NCBI GenBank assembly: GCA_964523295.1
Contig: CAZGAH010000098.1
Span: forward strand, 1-15,275
Direction of reading: 5' to 3'
DNA length: 15,275 bases
Source: CAZGAH01 sp964523295
Lineage (GTDB): Bacteria > Desulfobacterota > Desulfovibrionia > Desulfovibrionales > Desulfovibrionaceae
The notes under the pieces are model-generated. The model was not told the origin of the DNA and made no database searches. It saw only the letters and a list, made by a program, of their open reading frames with translations. Position numbers and translations under genes: made by a program. This document shows, one piece after another, positions 1 through 5,866 of this stretch (within the stretch, counting starts at the first letter, position 1; each line of letters opens with the position of its first letter).

Positions 1-33
1 CGTGGAAACAACAGTATACAGGGGAAGGAAGTG

Positions 34-282
34 TCAATCAACAAAAATATTGCTTGATTTCAATGTGTTGAGTGGTGTCCGGATTGTTGTAGGGTCTCCG
101 AAAGTCGAGTAAAGAATCTTGATATTTGTTCGCCCGCGGTTGCAAAAGGCGAACAGATGGCCTGAGAAGGGATCGAGGGCGAGACGCTCGGCAACGAGAA
201 TGGAAAGCCCGTCGATGGCCTTTCGCATGTCGGTCGCCCCCGTGGCCAGATAGACGCGGGTGTTGCCGGGAAAGGGGCTCAT
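34..282 (-). pseudogene. tnpB: IS66-family TnpB, truncated at its C-terminus
   Basis: Accessory protein (Orf2) of IS66-type insertion sequences, needed for their transposition. The ATG at 282-280 opens a reading frame with the family hallmark stretch: NTRVYLATGATDMRKAIDGL, then DPFSGHLFAFCNRGR and IKILY, which fits the first 58 or so residues of a protein usually about 115 long. From about position 109 downward the frame no longer resembles the family (the expected W-D-G-x-G-x-x-L part is missing) and it stops at 34, so the gene is cut by a junction near 109. Its start overlaps the stop of the upstream tnpA tail by ATGA (282-279), the normal IS66 arrangement. No intact tnpC follows inside the window. 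The family assignment is firm; function is certainly lost. Confidence 0.85.
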
Positions 283-500
283 AGCCGTTCGAGCGTGCGG
301 ATGAGTTTTTCCAGGACATGCGCGTGGAAATCGTCGCGTATGTCGAGCTGATAGCGGTCGGCAATCAAGATCGTAAGTGGCGCTTGCGCAGAATCGGACC
401 GAACAGCCTGAAAAACGGTCGCGGCTGATATTTCGACGATGTTTGGCAGCGGCAAGGGCGTTGCGGGTGTCTTGAAGCGGCGAATAGGGCATCGGTCAAG
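279..500 (-). pseudogene. tnpA: IS66-family TnpA, C-terminal fragment only
   Basis: Open frame of 73 residues without a start codon (in-frame stop at 503-501), ending at TGA 281-279. It reads LPNIVEISAATVFQ, then a segment with APLTILIADRYQLDIRDDFH and HVLEKLIRTLERL at the end. That is the typical tail of IS66 TnpA: a short beta-hairpin segment followed by a D-F-x-x-x-x-L-x-x-L-I-R-x-L-E helix. The N-terminal helix-turn-helix half is absent, so the element was cut near 500. The 4-base ATGA overlap with tnpB confirms that the two fragments belong together. It is visible only in this frame; a longer competing minus-strand frame from 492 runs through the same DNA but is meaningless upstream of the tnpB start. 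Confidence 0.7.
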
Positions 501-558
501 TCATGTGCTACCTAGATCGGTCAGATACACGTGCTATGGACAAAGGCAACAAAGCGAT

Positions 559-587
559 TTGACAAGCGGATTGCGTGCAAGTACGTA
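559..587 (+). promoter_or_regulatory. Possible sigma-70-type promoter before the small membrane gene
   Basis: TTGACA at 559-564, a perfect -35 box, followed after 17 bases by TACGTA at 582-587, a poor -10 box. It lies about 85 bases upstream of the start at 671. The -35 match and exact spacing are seen; promoter activity is an inference. Confidence 0.25.
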
Positions 588-670
588 AACGGATGCGTAG
601 TAAAGGGGAATGTCGTTGGCTGAGCAGAAGAGAATTTACAGCACTTTTAGGACTTGACTCGGGGAGGAGT

Positions 671-841
671 ATGAGCACGACCGTCTTCGCACTGATAGTC
701 ATCGCCTTCGGGGCGGTGCTGGCCATTTATTTTCATATCCGGGAAAAAAATTATTCCGAGCGGCATCCCGGGGAAAAGAATCCGATCACTCGCTGGCTGC
801 GCGGCACGCCCCCGGACGACGATGATGCATCGAGGCGATAA
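671..841 (+). CDS. Small single-span membrane protein, function unknown
   Basis: A 56-residue protein. Residues 4-22 form one hydrophobic helix (TVFALIVIAFGAVLAIYFHI), followed by a basic and polar tail with HPGEKNPITRWLRGTPPDDDD, so the likely topology is N-terminus out and charged tail in the cytoplasm. The ATG at 671 was chosen over the upstream in-frame ATG at 575 because it is directly preceded by a strong ribosome binding site (GGGGAGGAG, 661-669) and because the 32 extra residues look non-coding. It sits alone between two IS66 fragments on the opposite strand. I do not recognise a family. Being intact amid decayed elements, it is either a native gene or a recent passenger. Confidence 0.6.
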   Translation: MSTTVFALIVIAFGAVLAIYFHIREKNYSERHPGEKNPITRWLRGTPPDDDDASRR

Positions 842-897
842 ACGGTAGCCGGAGGCGTGTGGTTGCCGGTGTTATGGATTCTTCAGCGCTCACAGAG

Positions 898-1080
898 TCA
901 CCCTGCAACCCGTTGAATCCAGCTGAGAACAGGATGTTCGTTTTTGAATTACGGATTAATGGCATCGGCCAGCACGTTATACGTCCGCTTTCCATTCAAC
1001 CTGCAGGCTTGGCGCAGGGACAGGACCAGCTCGACCCAGCGGTTCCCTTTCTCGCGTTGCGCACGCCGCGCGAAATTTCC
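898..1080 (-). pseudogene. tnpC: IS66-type transposase (TnpC), C-terminal fragment with internal stop
   Basis: The minus-strand frame reads GNFARRAQREKGNRWVELVL, then SLRQACRLNGKRTYNVLADA and INP, a TAA stop at 951-949, and then FKNEHPVLSWIQRVAG to a TGA at 900-898. The RWVE-x-x-LSLRQ-x-C-R-L-x-G-K-x-T pattern followed by (Y)FKNE-x-P-x-LSWI is the end of a group of IS66-related transposases; the TAA stands where the tyrosine codon is expected, a one-base change from TAC or TAT. Upstream of about 1080 no further similarity is visible, so only the last 60 or so residues remain. The fragment lies upstream of the tnpA/tnpB fragment on the same strand, the wrong order for one element. Family judged by memory of the motif, without alignment. 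Confidence 0.55.
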
Positions 1081-1266
1081 CCTTCCCCGGCCTGACCTGT
1101 GCAGGCTGGATGGGCTGTGCGTTCTTCATGATCCTGGCTTCCTGCCCGCCCTGGTCTCATTTTCCAAGGGGGAGGTGTCTCACCTTCATTGCCACAGAAG
1201 GGTGGGGATGCGCGGCATGCCCTTCCTGAGGCTCCATCCGGACAGGAGGCAAGCCCGCCGGACTCC

Positions 1267-1419
1267 TCCACCATCGCCCAGACCGCCCACGCACTTGCCG
1301 GGAACAGGGAGCGGCTCCTCGCTGCCGGCATGAATGACTATCTCTCGAAGCACTCGGACCAGGACAAATTGGACCGCGTCATGTCCAGACTTCTGCGCCG
1401 GGCGGACCGGACGGAGTAG
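1267..1419 (+). pseudogene. Receiver-domain C-terminal fragment (response regulator or hybrid kinase relic)
   Basis: The frame to TAG 1417-1419 reads STIAQTAHALAGNRERLLAA, then GMNDYLSKHSDQDKLDRVMS and RLLRR. This is the last third of a receiver domain: the conserved Thr on strand beta4 (TAHAL), the helix-4 signature AG-x-R-E-R-x-LAAGMNDYLSK with the conserved Lys, and helix alpha5. The proline that normally follows Lys is replaced by His. The phosphoacceptor Asp half is missing; the preceding sequence (1189-1266) is proline-rich and does not match a receiver. No start codon or ribosome site serves it. It is the tail of a lost hybrid kinase or regulator, and it converges on the binding-protein gene that ends at 1444. 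Confidence 0.65.
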
Positions 1420-1443
1420 CCGCCCCCTCCCGGGCCGGCCCTG

Positions 1444-2376
1444 TCACTTCACGCCCCTGATCCAGGTCCTCGGCCCGGGGACGGCCTTGCCGGTGTCCCC
1501 GGAGAAGAGCGCCTCGGTCCCCTCTACCTGCCGCAGGTCGAACTCCGGGCCCTGGCTCAGGCCGTCGGGCTCAAAGAGGCGGACGTAGACGTCCGAGGCC
1601 TCGGCCCGGCTGATCTTGTAGTGGGTCGCGAGCAGGGACACGGTTCCCTCCATGTCCGCCTTGAGCGCGGCCAAGAGGCCATACCAGGCCGCGGCGAACG
1701 TTTCGAGCCTGCCCGCGTTGCCGCCGTCCGCGAGCCAGCTCTTGCGCACGTTGACCACGACCCCCAGGTAGGAGCCGACCGCCTCGGACATCCTGACCAA
1801 CCGAGTGACCCCGGAGGCGTAGGAGTAGGGAGGGTTGAGGAGCGTCGCGTCGATCTCCCCGGCGATGAGCTTCCCGTACCTGAGGTTGGTCGCTCCGGCG
1901 TACACCCACTTGATCCGGCCGTAGTCCTCCTGCCGGGGAAAGCGTCCGCGGAGGTAACTGCGCAGGGCCCTGGCGTAGCCGCTGTCCGTGTCGATCCCGA
2001 CGACGGCCTTTCCCATGTCGGGATCGAGGCCCCCGCACAGGTCGAGGATGCCTCCATGCACGGGCATGTACGCCTCGATGTCGGCGTACCCGTCCTCCAG
2101 GGCCAGGGAAAGCGTGTCGTCGTAGGACATGAAGACGAGGTCGGCCTGCCCGGAGGTGAGGTCGCCGTGCGCCTCGTCGGCGTTTTTCACGTAGTTGACG
2201 TTGACCTCGAAAAGCCCCCTGGACGTACCGGTCTCCAGAAGGAACGCGGTGATGTCCCTGAAGGCGGAAACGACGAGCGGGCGTTGCGCGTTCTCGTCGC
2301 TTGCCCGGGCCACGGAGGCGGATACCATGATCAGCAGCGGCACCAGACAGCATCCGACAACGATCAGACTTCTCAT
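1444..2376 (-). CDS. Periplasmic substrate-binding protein, NMT1/SsuA/PhnD-like type II fold
   Basis: A 310-residue exported protein. Residues 1-25 are a Sec signal peptide (RS, then hydrophobic LIVVGCCLVPLLIMVSASVA, then ARA before SDEN). The mature part starts with RPLVVSAFRDITAFLLETGT and has the layout of small-anion or precursor-type binding proteins: a loop with SGQADLVFMSYDDTLSL near 95-115, HGGILDLCGGLDPDMGKAVVGID around 130-150, and GEIDATLLNPPYSYA near 195, where such proteins form the ligand cleft. The ATG at 2376 has AAGGAG at 2383-2388. No permease or ATPase gene is nearby, so it is not part of a visible ABC importer. The gene directly upstream is a receiver-domain tail ending 23 bp away, which suggests it once served a sensor kinase. 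The ligand cannot be read from sequence. Confidence 0.8.
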   Translation of the reverse strand: MRSLIVVGCCLVPLLIMVSASVARASDENAQRPLVVSAFRDITAFLLETGTSRGLFEVNVNYVKNADEAHGDLTSGQADLVFMSYDDTLSLALEDGYADIEAYMPVHGGILDLCGGLDPDMGKAVVGIDTDSGYARALRSYLRGRFPRQEDYGRIKWVYAGATNLRYGKLIAGEIDATLLNPPYSYASGVTRLVRMSEAVGSYLGVVVNVRKSWLADGGNAGRLETFAAAWYGLLAALKADMEGTVSLLATHYKISRAEASDVYVRLFEPDGLSQGPEFDLRQVEGTEALFSGDTGKAVPGPRTWIRGVK

Positions 2377-2399
2377 TCTCGTCTCCTTTCTTGCGTGCC

Positions 2400-2501
2400 T
2401 CAGGCTCGCACGCCCAGGGCCTCATCGATGACTCGCACAACCTCATCCATCGCGACCGGCCTGGCGATGTATCCGCTCATGCCCGCGGCTATGAACGTTT
2501 T
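2400..2501 (-). pseudogene. Receiver-domain C-terminal fragment upstream of the binding protein
   Basis: Thirty-three codons ending in TGA 2402-2400 read KTFIAAGMSGYIARPVAMDE then VVRVIDEALGVRA. This is the end of a receiver domain: the AAGM-x-x-Y-I-x-(K/R)-P-V motif and helix alpha5. The invariant Lys is Arg here. A TAG codon at 2504-2502 and a switch to AT-rich sequence mark the break. The fragment is read in the same direction as the binding-protein gene and ends 23 bp before its start, in a typical operon spacing that includes that gene's ribosome binding site. It looks like the 3' end of a deleted hybrid kinase gene. Confidence 0.65.
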
Positions 2502-2696
2502 CTAATATCCTTCGGCGCATAACTTCAATTCCAAAATTCGATCTAAGACTGTGCTTATGTTTATGCACAATTTTATTCGTTCATGATATATTTTTAACTC
2601 ATATTTTTATATGGATAATTCTATCATAGAATTGCGAATGGCTAAGGGTAACCAGGGGTGTGCAGTGGTGCAACCTTTACCCTGAAGAACCTCTTA
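2502..2696. other. AT-rich non-coding stretch between relics
   Basis: About 195 bases strikingly richer in A and T than the flanks. I see no gene in it. It contains a short inverted repeat TGTGC...GCACA (2550-2569) followed by ATTTTATT, which could be a weak plus-strand hairpin, and a perfect palindrome at 2617-2633 listed separately. The base shift starts exactly where the receiver fragment breaks off, so it marks a recombination or insertion junction. Confidence 0.5.
2617..2633. repeat. Perfect 17-bp palindrome (8-bp arms, 1-bp centre)
   Basis: AATTCTAT C ATAGAATT, exact dyad symmetry in AT-rich DNA. It has the size and form of an operator for a dimeric regulator, but no start codon lies close by on either strand. 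It could be a leftover operator of a deleted gene or a chance event in AT-rich sequence. Confidence 0.45.
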
Positions 2697-2784
2697 TCAA
2701 GCCGCTTGACGCATCCTCGCACAATACACATCGTCTGGCATAACGTACTCTGAAGCCTGATGAGAACGACGGGTGTTATGAAAA
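2697..2784 (-). pseudogene. IS3-family transposase (OrfB) C-terminal fragment
   Basis: The minus-strand frame reads FHNTRRSHQASEYVMPDDVY then CARMRQAA and TGA (2699-2697). The pattern (Y/F)-x-N-x-R-R-x-H-Q-A-x-x-Y-x-x-P-x-x-V-Y is the well-known end of the integrase-core transposase of IS3-type elements, just after the third catalytic acidic residue. Upstream of about 2784 the similarity stops abruptly. Only about 28 residues of a protein of some 280 remain, so this is a scar of an old insertion. Confidence 0.6.
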
Positions 2785-2964
2785 GTCAAGACATTACTGT
2801 TTCTCGTTCAAAACTTGCGTGGGGAAAACCATAAAAGGCTCAGTCGTCGAATCAAGAAGCTCCGACGGCAAAGGAATCTGGTTGAGGAATTCACAGGCGA
2901 TAATCCTTTCACGGACTATATCCATTATCCAGAGAATGTTCAGGCCCTGCGAGCGCGTATTTGA
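2782..2964 (+). pseudogene. Possible 3' fragment of an unidentified gene
   Basis: A 60-codon open frame after a TGA at 2779-2781, ending in TGA 2962-2964. It has no ATG and no ribosome site. It reads as a plausible protein tail: LLFLVQNLRGENHKRLSRRI, then KKLRRQRNLVEEFTGDNPFT and DYIHYPENVQALRARI. It has a basic helix rich in Arg and Lys, then NPF-x-DYI. It starts where the IS3 fragment on the other strand ends, which would fit a gene truncated by the insertion. I do not recognise the family, and it may be chance. Confidence 0.3.
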
Positions 2965-2966
2965 AA

Positions 2967-3353
2967 TCAGGGCAGCGGGGTGCAGAGTTCGACCATGAAG
3001 CCGTTCAAGTCGCGCACGTAGGCCACGGTCTGGCCCCAGGGCTTGGCCTGCGGGGGAGCGACTTCGAGCGCGCCAGCGGCAAGAGCCTGGCGGAAGGCGG
3101 CTTCGACGTCGTCGGTTACGAGCGCGATTTCCATGGGTGCAGCCGGCTGATCCAACCCGGCCCGGCTGAGCGGCGCTGAAACCAGCTGATGCGCGGCGCC
3201 TTCGTCCACGAAGGCCAGCCTGGTCGCCCCGGTATCCAGCTCGCCGTACATCCCCTCGTGAATCATCTTGCGTTTGAGGCTAAAGGCGCGCTCGTAAAAG
3301 TCGATGCTTTCCGTGACGTTTTTGACATAGAGAATGGCGTATCCGAAGTGCAT
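2967..3353 (-). CDS. VOC-superfamily protein (glyoxalase / bleomycin-resistance-like)
   Basis: A 128-residue protein, the normal length of a single-module VOC protein made of two beta-alpha-beta-beta-beta units. Unit 1 starts with FGYAILYVKNVTESIDFYER (residues 3-22); unit 2 starts at MEIALVTDDVEAAFRQALAA (74-93) and closes with PWGQTVAYVRDLNGFMVELC (105-124). Glu122 is in the position of the usual C-terminal metal ligand; His2 may supply the N-terminal one. The WGQTVAYVRD-x-x-G-F-x-VE pattern is common in small cytosolic VOC proteins of unknown substrate. The ATG at 3353 has only a distant GGGAG upstream, so expression may be weak. It stands alone between the scrap zone and cheW. The substrate cannot be told; gloA itself is unlikely. 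Confidence 0.8.
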   Translation of the reverse strand: MHFGYAILYVKNVTESIDFYERAFSLKRKMIHEGMYGELDTGATRLAFVDEGAAHQLVSAPLSRAGLDQPAAPMEIALVTDDVEAAFRQALAAGALEVAPPQAKPWGQTVAYVRDLNGFMVELCTPLP

Positions 3354-3794
3354 GGTTGCGTCGCTCCCAGTGTATCATGGTTTCGGCGGAATATCGCCCT
3401 GACAACAGACGGGCCTCCCGTCCGCGTGCTCCGTACGCGGTTTCGCTTCAGTAGCAGTATGCAGGGGCAAATGCCAGAGGGTGTTTTCCGGCTCCTTTCA
3501 AGCACCGTGATTCCGTGTTGCTGTCGTGGCGTACGGGGGGGGGCAAAACCGCTCGAGAGCGAGTGGCTCGACAATCAGTTTTCCGACCTTTTACTGACCA
3601 AACCCATTGACATGACCGGCAAATTCATTAGGATGCAACCGGAAGCTACCGATGCCGGCGCCTTTCCGACCGGCTGGTTTTGCAACGGAAACCATTTGCA
3701 GCGTCCCGCCGGGTCCTGTTTTACCGGCAGGCGCCGACTCCGGGTCAGTCGGACGTCATAGCGCACTGGCCTTGGGTCCCCAACCGAGGGAAAC
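3354..3794. other. Intergenic region between VOC gene and cheW, no gene seen
   Basis: 441 bases between divergent genes. I find no convincing reading frame. It contains a run of nine G (3535-3543), a small stem CCGACT...AGTCGG (3734-3739 with 3747-3752) about 45 bases before cheW, and presumably the promoters of both genes, for which I see no clear -35/-10 pair. Confidence 0.4.
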
Positions 3795-4271
3795 ATGGAA
3801 GACTTGCATAAAAAAGGTGACAACGAACTGCTGCAACTCGTGACCTTCACCATAGGTCACGAGGAGTTCGGGGTGGACATCCTGGCCGTGCAGGAGATCA
3901 TCCGGACCATGGAAATCACCAAGGTCCCCAAGGCCCCGCATTTTGTCGAGGGAGTCATCAATCTGCGCGGAAAGGTCATTCCGATTATCGATCTTCGCAG
4001 TCGCTTCAGGATGTCTTCGAAAAAACACGACAAGAGCACGCGGATTATCGTGCTGGAGATCAGCGGCATGATCGTCGGCTTCGTGGTTGATGCGGTCTCC
4101 GAGGTGCTGCGCGTGCGCTCCAGCACGGTCGAGCCGCCGCCACCGGTCGTTGCCGGCATCGAATCCGAATACATCAGCGGCATCGGCAAGCTGGATGACC
4201 GTTTGCTGATTCTGCTCGATCTGAACAAACTGCTGGGCGGCGAAGAGATGAGCGCCCTGCAGGGATTGTAG
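3795..4271 (+). CDS. cheW: Chemotaxis coupling protein CheW
   Basis: A 158-residue single CheW domain, the usual length. CheW bridges methyl-accepting chemoreceptors and the kinase CheA in the cytoplasmic signalling array. Seen: LLQLVTFTIGHEEFGVDILA (residues 12-31), the family start; VQEIIR then ITKVPKAPHFVEGVINLRGK (41-60), including the N-L-R-G-x-V-I-P-I-I-D-L-R hallmark; a second half with VGFVVDAVSEVLRV; and GIGKLDDRLLILLDLNKLLG near 130-150. The ATG at 3795 follows GAGGG at 3786-3790. No cheA or receptor gene is in the window, so it is a solitary cheW, presumably one of several copies or serving a remote array. It is followed by a strong terminator and is monocistronic. Confidence 0.93.
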   Translation: MEDLHKKGDNELLQLVTFTIGHEEFGVDILAVQEIIRTMEITKVPKAPHFVEGVINLRGKVIPIIDLRSRFRMSSKKHDKSTRIIVLEISGMIVGFVVDAVSEVLRVRSSTVEPPPPVVAGIESEYISGIGKLDDRLLILLDLNKLLGGEEMSALQGL

Positions 4272-4326
4272 CCGACCGGGCAGCATCGCCCTCCCGGCAG
4301 CTTCGTTGCTGCGTTCGCCGAAAGCA

Positions 4327-4367
4327 AGGCGTTGCGTCGTATTTCATGCGACGTAACGCCTTTTTTT
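4327..4367 (+). terminator. Rho-independent terminator after cheW
   Basis: A 13-bp stem, AGGCGTTGCGTCG (4327-4339) with CGACGTAACGCCT (4349-4361), one G-T wobble, a 9-base loop and a run of seven T (4361-4367). It lies 55 bases after the cheW stop and just before the end of the convergent binding-protein gene. There is no comparable T run on the minus strand. Confidence 0.9.
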
Positions 4368-4398
4368 GCGTCAGATGCTTACCCTTTTCCGGTATGGG

Positions 4399-5679
4399 TC
4401 AGGGGTTCGCAAAGGCAGCAGCGATCGTGTCCGACGCCCGATGCAGGCTTGTTTCCCACTCCTGAGGCCTGGCGAGAAACTCGCTGAAAAAGCTCAGCCC
4501 GGTCTCCGCCGCGGCCTGCGGGGTCGCCAGGTCGTAATTGAAGGCCCAGTACGGGGTCATGGCAATGGTATCCAGGACGCGGCGTTGCAGGGGCGGATAA
4601 AATGAAGCACGCACGCCCAGGCTGGGGGCCAGCGCTCCGGAATTTGTGCTCATGATCATCTGGGGAATATCTCCAGCCAGCCAGGCCAAGGCCTCGCGGG
4701 CGGCAGGCCGGGCCTGGCTGGCCAGCACGATGACATCCACCGGCCCGACGCATACGCCGGGTTGCACGGGATCGATTTCGGGGAAGGCGAAGAAATCGAA
4801 ATCCTGGCCCGCCTTCAGGCCGTAGGTGCCCTCGAATAGCGCGATGATCCAGGTCCCGGTCAAGGTCATGGCCGCGTCTCCCTGGGACACCATTTTGGCC
4901 GCATCCGACCAGCTGTACATCGTGGGCGTGGCGTTGAACCAGCCTTTGTCGATCAGCCCCTTCCACAGCGCCATTGTCCGGATCACGGCCTCGTCGGTGT
5001 AGGGAATCCGACCGTCCATGAGCTGGCGGCGCACATCGGGTCCTGCCGTGCGCAACAGCAGGTAGTCGAACCAGAACTGAGCCGGCCAGCGCTCCCGGGC
5101 CCCCAGGGCCACAGGCGTGACTCCCGCACTGCGCAGTCGGGAGCACAACTCCGAGAACTCGGCCCAGGTCCGCGGCGGCGTGAGACCGAGCCTGGCAAAG
5201 ACTTTGGTATTGTAGAAAAAAGCCACCAGATGCTGCGTCACCGGTACGGCGTAGTGTTTGTTGTCATAGACGCAGGCCTGATCCAGGGAGGGGGAGAAAC
5301 GTAAACTGAGTTCGTCGCGCGCCCAGAGGTCGTCGATAGGCTGGATGGCCTTCGCCTCGACCAATGCCTGGGTCCTGGCCCCGGCCCACCAGGAGAACAT
5401 GTCCGGGGGGCTGCTGCTGGCCAGCATGGGCCGAATGGAAACCTTGAAGGCCTCGTGCTCGAAGCCCACGGCCTTGACCCGCGTCTGTCCCGGAGGGGGG
5501 GCATTGGGGGTTTGGATGAGCTGCGTTACGCCGCTGGCGAAAGGCCCGGTCCAGTAATGGAGAAACGTGGCCTCGTCCGCCCGGGCTGGAGTGAACCCGA
5601 ACAGCACGCAGAGCAGGAGCGCAAGAAAGACGGATTGTCGTGGCCGCACCCTGCGCTGTGTCCTGTCCTCTGGCATCAT
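4399..5679 (-). CDS. Extracellular solute-binding protein, family 1 (sugar-type), candidate kinase partner
   Basis: About 425 residues from the ATG at 5679, with a second ATG directly after it at 5676; an upstream in-frame ATG at 5766 would add 29 residues unlike a signal peptide. Neither start has a good ribosome site. The signal peptide is RTQRRVRPRQ, then SVFLALLLCVLFGFTPARA before DEAT. The mature protein has the maltose-binding type layout: EHEAFKVSIRPMLASSSPPD, then MFSWWAGARTQALVEAKAIQ, then YAVPVTQHLVAFFYNTKVFA with the conserved FFYN, then RTWAEFSELC, MVSQGDAAMTLTGTWIIALF and MSTNSGALAP. These are the standard landmarks of family 1 binding proteins. No permease or ATPase genes adjoin. 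Instead the gene is divergent from a hybrid kinase, so it is more likely a sensor partner than a transporter part. The ligand is probably a sugar or related small molecule. Confidence 0.85.
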   Translation of the reverse strand: MMPEDRTQRRVRPRQSVFLALLLCVLFGFTPARADEATFLHYWTGPFASGVTQLIQTPNAPPPGQTRVKAVGFEHEAFKVSIRPMLASSSPPDMFSWWAGARTQALVEAKAIQPIDDLWARDELSLRFSPSLDQACVYDNKHYAVPVTQHLVAFFYNTKVFARLGLTPPRTWAEFSELCSRLRSAGVTPVALGARERWPAQFWFDYLLLRTAGPDVRRQLMDGRIPYTDEAVIRTMALWKGLIDKGWFNATPTMYSWSDAAKMVSQGDAAMTLTGTWIIALFEGTYGLKAGQDFDFFAFPEIDPVQPGVCVGPVDVIVLASQARPAAREALAWLAGDIPQMIMSTNSGALAPSLGVRASFYPPLQRRVLDTIAMTPYWAFNYDLATPQAAAETGLSFFSEFLARPQEWETSLHRASDTIAAAFANP

Positions 5680-5787
5680 GAGGACCCAGACTACACGATG
5701 CGAACAGACAATTCCACCCTTTTTCCGCACTGAAAAGCAAATCAACGCTGGACGGATGGAAAGCATGCGGATAAAATAATCTGCTCA

Positions 5788-5815
5788 TTGGAATATACGC
5801 GGGGCATGATATGTT
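5788..5815 (+). promoter_or_regulatory. Possible promoter of the hybrid kinase
   Basis: TTGGAA (5788-5793), 16 bases, TATGTT (5810-5815): four of six matches in each box of a sigma-70 promoter, about 50 bases before the kinase start. This is the intergenic region shared with the divergent binding-protein gene. Weak evidence only. Confidence 0.25.
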
Positions 5816-5866
5816 GTCCGGCAGGGTTGGCCTGCGGGCGGAGACGAGGCCGGAGGCGGATACCAG

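Noticed and set aside
34..492. 152-codon minus-strand frame taken as one protein
   Set aside because: Only residues from 71 on are TnpB-like; the first 70 are an out-of-frame reading of the tnpA tail, whose true frame ends in the ATGA overlap.
1621..2505. 294-codon plus-strand frame over the binding-protein gene
   Set aside because: Antisense shadow: the minus strand carries a signal peptide, ribosome site and binding-protein layout; the plus frame has no recognisable content.
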